A DNA stretch of 64,000 bases from Phoronis australis. Taxonomy: Eukaryota > Phoronida > Phoronidae. The stretch lies in the NCBI GenBank assembly GCA_002633005.1, contig NMRA01000012.1, positions 894,730 to 958,729 on the forward strand. Direction: 5' to 3'. Shown piece after piece: positions 33,601 to 44,051 of this stretch; position 1 is the stretch's first letter; every line of letters starts with the position of its first letter. Both the position numbers and the translations under genes were made by a program. The notes beneath the pieces are model-generated. The model saw only the letters and a list, made by a program, of their open reading frames with translations. It ran no database searches and was not told where the DNA came from.

Positions 33601-36600
33601 GTGAATCACTCAGAAACTCTTTAATTCTCTCTTTGCCAAACCCTAACTTAAGACTATTTCCAAAGCAATCCCGTCATTATTGCCAACACGAAAAACGGAT
33701 TTGGTCTTTTGAGCATTTGAAGACTACTTTAAATACAACAAATTTGTTAACAACCGATTGCACAAAATATAAAACGTTTAATAAGCATTACATAAAGAAG
33801 TAGGTTTCGCGCGCAAACGCTGTGGACCATAAAGAAGTAGGTCTCTTAGTTAAAGGTCATTAGTGAAGTCGTGGTGGTGTAGTGGTAAAGCACGCGCGTC
33901 CTAACAGCCAGTTCTTGAGTTCGACTCTGTGAGTTCGAGTCTGTGGAACTCGCAGTTTTTCCTATGTGCCTTTTTTCTTGGATTATACATCAGAAATCAA
34001 GGAAAATGCTTGATTTTTAGAGGAAAAAACAGAAAAATTTTCTGGGCGGGGGGGCAAACCCCCCTCCCGACCTCCCCCCATTCGGTGCTATGCGCATCTA
34101 CAATCGTGCTTTGCGCAAATGCTTACAGCCGGACAAAATGTTGGGCCCCCCCTTGTGATATCCTAGATCCGCCACTGTAGCACGCGCTCATACGTCCTCG
34201 GTGCCCGGTCAATTACCTTTATTTCACCTGAAGCCGGTAACACAGTGGTTTATTCATTGTTGGATTCTCAAAACATTTGCACTTACGAATGCTTCAAAGG
34301 TATTATAAATTGTATCTAATGAGACAGACTTTGTTCCAGTTTTATATAAGCATTGGCTAGGGTGAGAATAATTAATTTTGAAACAGAACGCAGAATAATA
34401 AACGTCAACATGGCAACTCGCATTCCCGACTGAGACGAGAGCTCATGTGACCAAGACTTCGCAGGTGGATCGTTAAATTTCACAGGCTATCACTTTGAAC
34501 CGGAATAGGCAAAAAATCATGACTACAGAGGCACCGTGAAGATGCACAGGCGACGGAACGTATTGATAGTTCTTTGGTGAGCCGGCATTCGTCAGACTCA
34601 CTGTCGACGACTGCTGGCCAGAGGAGATTTTTCACTACTGCGAGCCACTTCCTAAGCATTTCGGGCTCTCGAGTGAGTCGAAAAAACGATATACCCGCTT
34701 TTCTCGCAGCTGCATAGGTTGGACAAGCAGGAACGATGCACCGCAACATAGCGGCATTCACTCTGCAAATGAACCACTGACGTCGCTGGATTAATACAGA
34801 GTAAAATTATTTAGGACTTACATGTACGAGATTTGTTGATTGTGTTTAAAAAATTTTGATTGTTATCATATAAAAAGCCACTGGTGCTAGCGCATGCGTT
34901 GTACGTTACTGACTGTGTAGTGTCAGTGTTTGCCAATAGGGGCAACATAACTTTCCAATATTCATGAATCCTTTGGAGACACATCCGTTTGTAGAAATAG
35001 TCTCCTGTATTTTTTCCTGAAGTAATTCTGGGATATCGAAATACATGGCAGGGCTGAACCTAAGTGAGCAAATGCTTGGAAAAAGTGGAAGAAGTAAAAT
35101 ACAACTAGAAAATTGACCTCACTTGTGCGGGCGCGGAGCAGACCGGCATTGGCGTTTTTTGCCGACGTTGACCCTCCTTTTATGGTCATTGCAGTTCATT
35201 GCCAGCAACCACATCTCTGGCTCTAGACCTGGCGATCAATGTTCTCCATGACCTGTTATTTTAAGAAATCATGTGTCCTCATTAAATACCATTTAAACAT
35301 TCGAACAGCCTGAGTGTGGAAACTTAATCGTTGAGACGGAGTGTCGCCCTCGTTACCCATGACCTTTTAAAGTGAAGCATACAGACTGGAAGTTTAAAGG
35401 ATTTCCTGCTACCATGCGAACGTTAAATCGGAACTTTTTAACCAACATGTGCATTCGAGTAGCCAAGTACGCAATTTGAAATAGGAGAAAATACACGATA
35501 AATAACTAGCTACCAAAATTCTGGGACCGACTTGGTCAAACTTAATTACAACTTGAACCATCAAGAAACTTCGTTGTCAAAATACTTCTGCTAGGCGTTG
35601 TATGCCGAATGACGTATTGATGTGCGAGAATGATTCAGTGCAAATTTCGCAGTCATGATGGCATTTCACGGCTTTGCATTGCTCTTGTTTAGTGATTGCT
35701 CATAGTCAGTATGTCGACATATTGTGAGCCATGTGTTGTGCTGCATTGGACGAGACCACCTGAGTCTCTTTGGGATGTTGTCTTGTATTTACATGAGTAT
35801 CACTTCACTTGTAAATGAGTGCACCTCTGCACTTTGTGTTGCTGGTGAGATAATTAGAGTAATTTATTGTACTTTTGTGTTGTGCTGCGTGCACAGAATT
35901 TTGATTAAATGTAGTTAGCTTCTTTTTTGCACAAAATTTAGTCAATTGTCTTCCCTTGGATGCCAGTGAGTGCAAAACGAGGTACTAAAATGTTTGAATA
36001 TTTTTGGCAACGAAAGTGGGTTTTGGAAAAATAAAAAGAAGGTAATTTCAGCAGTTAGTTTGAAAAAATTAAGTAGTTGCTACTATTTCGGGCTGTATTG
36101 AATAAAGTCGTTGTTTTCTGAATTGGACGAGACCACCTGAGTCTCTGTAGGATGTTATCTTGTATTTACAAGGGTATCACTTTAGCTCTAAAAATTTCAC
36201 TTGTGAGTGCACCTCTGTGCTTTGTGTTGCTGGTGAGATAATTTGTTATACTTTGGGCCAACTCCCACATTGTATAAACACCAATGAAATAAAACTTGAA
36301 ATTGGTGTACTGTGGTCTGAATGTCGTGATTGACTGCAAAATAAAGGAAGAGACAGTTCACTTTTTGTGAACTGGAACAATAATCTTTTACAGAGATTTT
36401 GGATTCTGAAAACTACTTTGACTTTGTTAATCAGTAGAGAAAACTGGTTCTCAGATTGCGGGTCCCCTGTATGAGACTATTAATTATCAGCATGCCATTC
36501 TAGTTTAAAAAAGGGCGGATGCGTCAACTGTCTTCTTAAATTTCAGATTGATCTTCTTATGAATCCCTCGTGGCAGGCGCAAATCACGGGACGGAAAATG

Positions 36601-38241
36601 TGGATCCTGGAACCACCGTCTGAATGTTATTTTGAGTGTCAGTCTGCCAGTCATATGGAGACAGTACTGTTGCCAGGTGATATTAGTAAGTACAGGCCTT
36701 TGTAATAGTAAATATGGTGACAACAATTCTAAAAGAATGACAGTATTACCAAGATCAGGTAATATAATGTAATTGGTTCTGGTCTGTTTTCTTTGAATAT
36801 TGATGCTGCAGTGATGCAGTACATTTTTACCTGTCTTTATTAATAAAGAAAAAGTCATGTGATGCCACCTGAAATGAGTCGGGATACTTTTTGTCCCAGC
36901 TTCATCTAATGCCAGCTGAATTGGGTTGGGATCCTTTTTAATCAACGAGGTTCTGGTTTTAAGAAGAGTTTTTGTCCTAATGCACACTGTAATAAAATTC
37001 TCACAAAGCGAAAATAGAAAGATCGGATTAAAAATCATTTGAAATAATAATTGTAATGTGAATTTGAAAGAACTAACTTTAGAGGGAACAACACAGTGTT
37101 GAAATGAGAAGTGGAGTACCAAATTTTTTTATTAAAAATTTTGGATGTCGGCAGTTGCGTATGTTATTTGACTCTGTTGTCTCCGGTTTGCTTTGATTAA
37201 ATTTAGGACAGTTCAGTCCAAAATGCTTGTGAATGAACTGACGTATGAAGTTGGTTGTTTTGACTTGACCTTAAAACTGTTGTATTATGCATCAGCTGTA
37301 CTCCTTATGCTATGGTACGTTGTTGTCCCCCGCCGCACGTTAACTAGAGCGAAACGTGGGACACAGTATTCTCGTTCGTAGCACAATGTTGACACGATAT
37401 CCAGTTTTTATTCATATTTTGTACTGAAGTGTAGGTGGGACATCTCCAGGTTGCAGTCAGTTATGGTGACCTTGGCATCATTCCCAAGATCACAGTGAAA
37501 AAATCAAGTTCTTACCTAGAAAAATATCTCCTGAAAGAAGTTGTAGTTTTGTTCATATATTTTGCCAAAGCGACCTTGACATCATTTTCATGGTCACCAT
37601 GGGAAAATAAAGCTTTTATATAAGAAAATGTTCTAGGTGTAATATCTGTAGAAATAAGGTGAGCACTTCTTTACATTGTGTGTTGGTGGGATGTCTCCAG
37701 TTGCCAATGGATTTTGGAAACATTGAGCTCATTTTCAAAGTCACTGTGAGATATGAATCAAGTTTACGTTCTTAGTGCGACATCTCCAGAAAGATGCTGA
37801 GGTCTTTCTTTCTTTTATGCAGATGTATAGCCGTCAGTCAGTTTTGGTGACCTTGATTTGATTTTCAAGGTCACAGTGAGAAAAGTAAGTTTGTACGTGA
37901 AAAATGTTGGCGCAGTATCCCGAGAAGGAAGCTTTGGACTTTGTGGTCATATCTTGTACTGATGTATTGGCTGATCATTTGGAGGCGCTAATCGATTTTG
38001 GTGACCTTGACATGATTTTCAAAGTCACAACACGAAAATAATTTTTTATGTGGAAAATGTGGTCTTGATATCTCAAGAAGGAAGCTGTAGGTGTTGCATT
38101 TGTGGTTGTGGAGAACAATTTAGTCGCTCTGTGACAAATGCTTGTTCTGTTTTAGTTGTGGTAGCTACTAATGTCTGGGTACACGGGACGAGAGTGCTTG
38201 GAGATGACATCAGCATCAGCATTGGGTCTGAATTTGACTGA
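29043..38241 (+). CDS. Type II membrane JmjC-domain oxygenase-like protein, four coding exons
   Basis: Exons: 29043-29689, 30875-31010, 36547-36685 and 38156-38241. Donors and acceptors are GT-AG and phases agree, giving 335 aa. A cytosolic tail is followed by a membrane segment at about 45-67 (GFILIIFIVMFATVLSSYLV). A luminal cupin/JmjC domain follows, with PVVIEGG and W near 140-150. The Fe(II) site is His261-x-Asp263 and distal His317 (WVHGT); Lys278 in TGRKMW sits where 2-oxoglutarate is bound. Sequons NLS, NMT, NDS, NMS and NVS fit luminal exposure. JmjC proteins of this type hydroxylate proteins; the substrate is unknown. I cannot assign a named vertebrate orthologue. An acceptor just before the ATG suggests a 5'UTR intron. 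The extra copy of exon 2 at 32086 is excluded. Confidence 0.85.
30306..30531. repeat. GGGCGGCGCA hairpin module repeat (locus 3)
   Basis: Three tandem units in intron 1 of the JmjC gene, separated by CATAGATCATG-type links. Each has GCAGCACTGAAAACAG and CCCCAGCCCCCCTGTGGTGT-like parts. Confidence 0.75.
30714..33134. repeat. Allelic false duplication 5 (1210 bp x 2, single N at 31924)
   Basis: Positions 30714-31923 and 31925-33134 have identical length and differ at few sites. Both contain JmjC exon 2. The two exon differences I see are synonymous (ATC/ATA Ile, CCT/CCA Pro). Confidence 0.9.
32086..32221 (+). other. Redundant allelic copy of JmjC exon 2
   Basis: Same 136-bp exon with intact acceptor and GTGAGT donor. 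Using both copies in one transcript would add 136 bp, not a multiple of three, and would break the frame before the HxD motif. It should not be counted as a real extra exon. Confidence 0.85.
33563..34177 (-). mobile_element. CAGTGGCGGATC-ended MITE-like element with tRNA-like insert
   Basis: Inverted relative of 13305-13862, ending CCTAGATCCGCCACTG at 34177. In its middle lies a tRNA-like stretch (33868-33955) with an A-box-like TGGTGTAGTGGTAAAGC and a B-box-like GAGTTCGAGTC, suggesting a SINE nested in, or part of, the element. Confidence 0.6.
34178..34795 (-). mobile_element. Kolobok-like family A fragment
   Basis: This matches the THAP-proximal part of family A copies 2 and 3 but lacks both termini; the left edge abuts the MITE. 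The minus-strand frame starting at 34761 keeps the best THAP start of the family: CIVPAC (C-x4-C), GISFFRLTREPE and LRKWLAVVKN, then diverges. Confidence 0.7.
34796..36546. other. JmjC intron 2, distal part
   Basis: No separate gene is seen. A segment of about 120 bp at 35744-35862 (TTGGACGAGACCACCTGAGT...) recurs at 36122-36242, a local duplication with an indel. The rest is unrecognised intron. Confidence 0.5.
37430..38040. repeat. Degenerate repeat with paired AAGGTCA-type half-sites
   Basis: At least five diverged units (near 37457, 37558, 37706, 37840 and 37993) share the frame GGTGACCTTGA, about 12 bp, then TTTTCAAGGTCAC. Each unit is thus an inverted pair of TGACCTT/AAGGTCA motifs, like nuclear-receptor half-sites. 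They lie in JmjC intron 3. I do not claim regulatory function. Confidence 0.7.
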
Positions 38242-38311
38242 GCTGCTCCTGGTGAAAGGATGTATCTTCAGTTGTGGTCACTCTCATTGAATTTCTACCA
38301 TTTCAGTGTTA

Positions 38312-38452
38312 CATGGGCGGCGCAGGATAGGGGGCTGGGAGCTATAGCCCCCACTTTTTTCAGTGCTCCGGCGCACATGGTCTATGGGCAGTGTACCACA
38401 GGGGGGCTGGGGGGCTATAGCCCCCACTTTTTTCAGTGCTGCGCCTCAAATG
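38312..38452. repeat. GGGCGGCGCA hairpin module repeat (locus 4)
   Basis: Two tandem units, with GGGGGCTATAGCCCCC and TTTTTTCAGTGCT parts, lie 70 bp after the JmjC stop codon and so probably in its 3'UTR. Confidence 0.75.
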
Positions 38453-38750
38453 TGTTACGTATTTTCAAGCTGAAATCACGAACTTCAAACCGGTACAAAA
38501 TCAAGTTTGCAAGTAATCCTGTTATGCAACCTATGATCTCTATTCGACACATTGTGTCATCATGTTTAATTAAGAACAACAATTTATTGTATTTATCAAC
38601 CAAAACAAAGGGTTCCAATGATAAAGAACAAAAACATTGTTTTTCAAAGATGTTGTTACATGGTGCTTTAAACAATTATTTTCAAATAGTTATTTTTATT
38701 GAACATATTTTCATTTTTCCATTTACGAAATGATCCGTATTTGTTCATAA

Positions 38751-38756
38751 AATAAA
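38751..38756 (+). terminator. Candidate polyadenylation signal of the JmjC gene
   Basis: AATAAA about 510 bp after the stop codon, in AT-rich sequence and just before the next transposon. Confidence 0.45.
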
Positions 38757-38903
38757 TATTCTAATTTCCAAAACTTTTAATTTGTTTCTAATCAGGGAGG
38801 AAATGTATACTGAATTTCTTGGAAAAATGATTTCTGTTGTACAGATTTTAGACATGTTCTGCTATATCATTCCAGTAGCAAATAGTTTGGGTTTTGGTAT
38901 TAA

Positions 38904-40814
38904 AGGAAAATGCCACCCGATTTAACACGTCTTTTTTACCGTATTAATCGGTCTATATCCACATCACCTCGTATACGGTCGATCTTACCTTGCCGAGAGG
39001 TGTCGTGATGAAGGTGAGAAACGATGCAGCGTCGTCATTGGTTCTTCAGCAGAGTGAGTGCCGCTATGGTGTGGTGTAAGGTTTCCGCTTGTTTGAACTA
39101 TGAAGCTGTGAGGAAAGCGGTATATCGTTTTTCCGATTTCCTCGAGAGCCCATCATGCTTCGGAAGTGGCTCGCAGTAGTGAAGAATGAAAAGTACTCCG
39201 TTAATGCCAAGTATGAGGCCGTGAATCTTCTCCGTGTCTGCCAGTGGCCTGCATTTCGTCGGATCGGTTGTTGATCAGTTTTTGAGAATTGTAGTAGGCC
39301 ATGAAAACATAAACAATTAAATTAATTCAAGGCGTGAGAACATAATGTTTTATGTAACCTGTTCGTGAGGCTTCTGTTTGATCTTTCGGGTGTAGGATGT
39401 TTTTTCTAGTTCTTTTTTCAGCCTTAAAAAATCTTGTAAGCACACCTTTCTTAGATGCGGTGTAAAATCAGGATCGTCCGTGAGACACATCTGCGCTTCT
39501 CCAAGAAGGCGTTTCTCTTGCGGAATTTCGTGGCAGCAAAGGCAAACGTCAGTCGTTTCCATTATCGTACAGGTAGCTCACTGACAGTACCATGACAAGT
39601 TTAAACGGTTTTCGGAACTATCCATATGTTCCCTTGTCTGTGCACGTTTACGGCGCCTCTCTATTATTTCTTGATCAGTGTATTCCTGTGAAACCTAACA
39701 GTCGCCCTGTGAAGACTTCGTCGGATTAGCACTCGTCTTGGTCGGGATTGCGAGATGCCACGTTGACGTTTGTATTGTGCTTCTGTTTCAAAATGAATTA
39801 TTTTTACCCTAACCAATGCTTATATAAAACTAAAACAAAGTCTCATTAGATACAATTTACAATGCCTTGGAGTGCTCGTGAGTGCAAATGTTTTTAGAAG
39901 CCAGCAGTGAATGAATCACTGTGTTACCGGCTTTAGATGCAATAAACTAATTGTCCGGGCACGAGGCCGAGTGAGCGCATGCTAATTCAGTGTTTGCTGA
40001 CACGAAGCTGTTGTGAATAACTCGATTTTATATTCTATGGTCAGATGTTAGGGGATCGAATCGCTGTGTACTGTATAGGTTTTGCCCTGACGGTTCTGTA
40101 GAATGGCAACCTGACTTCGCGGCTCCCGTCGAGCTAATAGATTTGCAGTTTCGCTGCTAATTCACGAAAATAATGAAGTGCACATTTTTTTGGCTCACTA
40201 GTATAGTCTTTTCATGACTAGAAGTTTAGTTGCCAATTTTGGGTGGTTTATGTTCGTGATGTCTTCAGTCCGGCAGCGATGGGCCTGCATTGGGCTCCGA
40301 CTGAGCCAGTGGCCGTGATAACAACCGTTATGTGTGTTTAGAACTGAAAATCCCAAGCCTAAAATTACAACACGCAGCTGTGTTCTCCTGTCTGTATTTC
40401 ACGGACGAATAATTTGAATTTATCACCGAGCAGACCCCAAACTCCCGCGACCGACCTTGGCCGTTAAATTGGGCTACCTTACTTTGTAGGCTACAACCGT
40501 TCAAATACTAAAGTCCGTAACTACGAAATAAAATAACAAGTTTGCTCAATAACTCGATGTATTTGTAAAGGTTTTACATCGAATTTTGATGATTTATTGG
40601 TGTAAAACAATGAATTCAAGCGAGAAGCTGACACCAGTATGCGTGTTGTGTACTGCTGAACAGACTGCATTCGAACCTCTGACGTTATTGCTTAATTTTA
40701 ACACCTCCGTCTGCCGTCAGGTTTCAGGTAAAAGGGCTGTACTTGCTCTTATCGAGTGGAACTACTGGATCAAAATTGAAACAAAATAGGCTGTTTGATG
40801 GGCGGCATTCTCCT
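38904..40814 (+). mobile_element. Kolobok-like DNA transposon, family A (copy 4)
   Basis: TTAA lies at 38900-38903 and 40815-40818. Ends are AGGAAAATGCCACCC and GGGCGGCATTCTCCT. It is in the same orientation as copy 1 and about 1.9 kb. The THAP relic begins near 39056 (MVWCKVSAC, then LRKWLAVVKNEKYSVN) and carries a frameshift. There is no transposase. Confidence 0.8.
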
Positions 40815-40818
40815 TTAA

Positions 40819-42497
40819 ACGTATTTCATGTAGTGATGAACGTAACTGTAGCCATTTATGTTCTCAAATATTCAAATATTTTGTGCCATAGATTAGTGAA
40901 ACTAAAGTAGTATTCACATCACTGTTGCCTAAAATTTTGTAGCAACGTCTCTGTATAGGTTCATCAAGTAGAAACCACTAATGTACTTTGTGTGCTCATG
41001 TGGTTAAATAGTTGATAACTTAATATTGTACCTATTTTAGTAACAAAATTGTTTTAACAAAATAAGTATTTAAATTGAGATAAGTTTCCAACTTATGAAT
41101 CGTCCTGAGATGTTTATTTGTTCAATAGCTCAATAATTAAGTCATGCGTTAAACGTTTTTCAATATCCATGAAGTTTGAAATGGACAGAAAATTTTATTT
41201 CATGTGGATTGTGATGTTTTTGTTTTTGCATTGTACGGTATTAATCTAACTAGGCTTCTCTTTGTAACCACTCTCTATGTCAGAGGCCCGGGGTCTGAGG
41301 TCGTGATCTTTTAGAAAAGCCGAGCTATTTATTGTCAAATAATGCTTTTACTCAAAACCAATTGAAAATTTAAACAAAATGGAAAGAAAGTGAATCTATA
41401 AATGAAGGTTTAGCAACTATTATAGCTTACTACACATTTTATCACGCGAAGCTTCGATCGAGAAAACATCGTCTGCTAAAGTAGGTTAACACTGGTAACT
41501 GAGTATAATGCTCAAGTCGAAGGATCCCGACGACACGATACCCAAATAAAATTGGAGTACGGTGATTTACAAGTGAGAGAAAATGAGGAATAAATTTCAT
41601 TGAATTAAAATATCGTTTTTATGAAAATTATGCGTCTTATTTTTCATAGCGTATTGATGTCGGTTCGATGACGTCAGCCGCTGAATGGTGCAGTGGTAAA
41701 AAGTCGACGACTCGAAACTCTTGCGGACCGGGGTCGAAACCGGCCTTCATTCCCGCCAAATGTAACTCACTCGTGAGATAACTAAATGGGTTATTACACG
41801 GTTGTATTGGCCATTCGAGACTGATATTGTGGTAAAATATTTACTACGAACAGGAAACACAATTAATGAAAAATTTGCAAATGCTGTTGGTATTCATAAG
41901 TGGGGCACTGTTGTTGCAAGATGAGTATTGCACCAAAATACATTCGATGAGCGATAGGCCTAACTGTATGGTGTTATGTATTTAGTGTCTTCAGGAAATG
42001 CTCAACACAATTAAGTACCGTTTCTTAAATATGACACAATCCTCTTCTCTCCATCCGGGCTTTCCTAGATGTTTCCAAGTTATCACAAATTTATCCCTCT
42101 TGTCATTCAACCATTTTAAGCCCGGACAAGTTCCCCTGTCCAACTGTTCTTCTAGCCATGGTCGCAGTAACTGTGTTGCAAACAGTCAATTGTTTCAGAT
42201 ATATTAGTATTATCATTAAATAATAAAACAAAATAAAGTGACTCATCAGCGCTTATTATAAGGGTTTGTCGGAGATGTGAACCATGCAGGCGCGCGTTCC
42301 GTAGACGCGAGAACTTCAACGCAAGATTACCAAAGACGGTCTCTTATGTCTCACAAGACTTCGCGAGATATCGCCATACATCGCAAGAGAAGCACTACCG
42401 TATAAATTTCGGGATTCCTGAGTCTACGGAACTGTGTATTGAGACTTGCTGCATGAAGGCTGGCGTCAAGATACAGCTGGGAATCGAATTGTGTTAA
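40819..42497. other. Intergenic with tRNA-like relic
   Basis: At 41681-41752 a tRNA-like stretch has the A-box-like TGGTGCAGTGGTAAAA, a GACTCGAAA anticodon-loop-like sequence and the B-box-like GGGTCGAAACC, with partly pairing ends TGAATGG/CCTTCA. It is probably tRNA-derived. I see no gene elsewhere in the stretch. Confidence 0.45.
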
Positions 42498-43164
42498 AGG
42501 CGAAGGCAACCCTTTTTCATGTCATTTTTAGCAAAAATAAGGTTCGTTGATGATCCCAGACATATTTTTCACTTAATAACTGCTTTTCGTTATTTAATTA
42601 ATTATTCGTTCTCTACTGCGAAAGTGACATTTTTGGAGGCAAGAATTTCGCGCCAATTTCTTTTCATATAGTCTGACCGTCAGAGAGCTGTCGAGTCAGT
42701 CATTGTTCTACCTCGGTTGTGATAAGTTCGGTCGTCGTTTGCTGTTGTTTACATGTCAGTCAACAAGCCACACTGTTGCTGCATACCGGGATGTACTCAT
42801 TACCGCTCACAGCCTGTAAGCAGCCCTGCTGAGATGTTGCGCAGTGGGAGTGAATACAGGCCCAGCTCGACCCCCAGTGAACAGGACAGTTTGTCGTTCA
42901 ATGAACAGATCGGTAAGCCAAACTTTGATAAGTTTATTGTGGACTTGTCTAAAGTGTTGGGTCTATTTAGAAGGTGCCAGGTGTGTGGAAAGGAGTCACA
43001 CGGCGGGATGTAAGCAGTTTGTATACTCAGGTCGCTATCCAGTGGGATTGTGTCGTGGGACGCTCGGGCAAGTGGGACAGTTGTTCCTCTGTCCGTGAGA
43101 CGATAATGAGTACATCCCGGTACGCAGCAACAGTGTGGCATGTTGACTGACTCGTAAACAAAAG
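42498..43164 (+). mobile_element. Kolobok-like family B copy, rearranged, gap at right
   Basis: It starts AGGCGAAGGCAACC directly after TTAA (42494-42497) and carries the family B long terminal repeat. The frame at 42753 opens MSVNKPHCCCIPGCTHYR, the start of the THAP domain, then jumps to a linker and IGKPNFDKFIVDLSKV...RRCQVCG. The latter resembles the zinc-binding start of Kolobok transposase catalytic domains as I remember them. At 43104-43164 the THAP start reappears in inverse orientation before the gap. The element is internally deleted and folded back. Confidence 0.65.
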
Positions 43165-43598
43165 NNNNNNNNNNNNNNNNNNNNNNNNNNNNNNNNNNNN
43201 NNNNNNNNNNNNNNNNNNNNNNNNNNNNNNNNNNNNNNNNNNNNNNNNNNNNNNNNNNNNNNNNNNNNNNNNNNNNNNNNNNNNNNNNNNNNNNNNNNNN
43301 NNNNNNNNNNNNNNNNNNNNNNNNNNNNNNNNNNNNNNNNNNNNNNNNNNNNNNNNNNNNNNNNNNNNNNNNNNNNNNNNNNNNNNNNNNNNNNNNNNNN
43401 NNNNNNNNNNNNNNNNNNNNNNNNNNNNNNNNNNNNNNNNNNNNNNNNNNNNNNNNNNNNNNNNNNNNNNNNNNNNNNNNNNNNNNNNNNNNNNNNNNNN
43501 NNNNNNNNNNNNNNNNNNNNNNNNNNNNNNNNNNNNNNNNNNNNNNNNNNNNNNNNNNNNNNNNNNNNNNNNNNNNNNNNNNNNNNNNNNNNNNNNNN
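43165..43598. other. Assembly gap (N run)
   Basis: 434 N bases between the folded family B element and a MITE end. Confidence 0.99.
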
Positions 43599-43877
43599 GG
43601 CTGCCGCAAGCAAAATAAAACAGCAACAGCGTGAGGATTGAGGAAATATTGAGTTCAGCAAGTAGGACCGGTAGCGGAGAAAGGTTGCCTCAGACCCCAG
43701 AACGCGGCAGGATTGCGTTTTCGTTTTTTTTTTCTTTTTTTAGTTCACCGATAGTCTTCCGAACAAAATGTTCACATTCCCGGCCCCCGCAACTTTCGGG
43801 CCGCCTGCCCACATACAATCGCGCTTTGCCCATTACCCTGAGGCTGGCCCCCCTTATGGTATCATAGATCCGCCACT
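43599..43877 (+). mobile_element. MITE-like element, 5' end in gap
   Basis: Related to 23131-23422 (GCCGCAAGCAAAATAAAA, GGACCGGTAGCGGA) and ending GATCCGCCACTG at 43877, at the edge of duplication copy 2. Confidence 0.6.
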
Positions 43878-43976
43878 GCGAATACAAGAACGCTTCGCTG
43901 CACATCAGATTCCGTGACGATATCAGCCAAGATGGATAGCACTTCCTGTCGCTCACGTTCAAACATCGTCTCGTAT

Positions 43977-44051
43977 GATGTGCAGCGACTGTTAAACTCT
44001 GTCCTCATAGTGGATCAGTCAAACTTTGGTGATCAGCGTGATGAACTATGA
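43977..44051 (+). pseudogene. SDR gene 3' tail (25 codons)
   Basis: These codons correspond to the end of the SDR gene, starting at DVQRLL and finishing GDQRDEL then stop. The ER-retention type signal is kept (RDEL for HDEL). Upstream, about 75 bp (43898-43972) are the reverse complement of the preceding SDR codons (partner about 7442-7513), so the remnant has an inverted piece at the breakpoint. It cannot encode an enzyme. Confidence 0.8.

Noticed and set aside
36505-37122. 205-codon minus-strand frame in the JmjC intron 2/exon 3 region
   Set aside because: It overlaps real exon 3 on the opposite strand, has no recognisable domain and continues into AT-rich intron.
43027-43661. Long minus-strand frames through the N run
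   Set aside because: They are open only because N bases are read as unknown residues.
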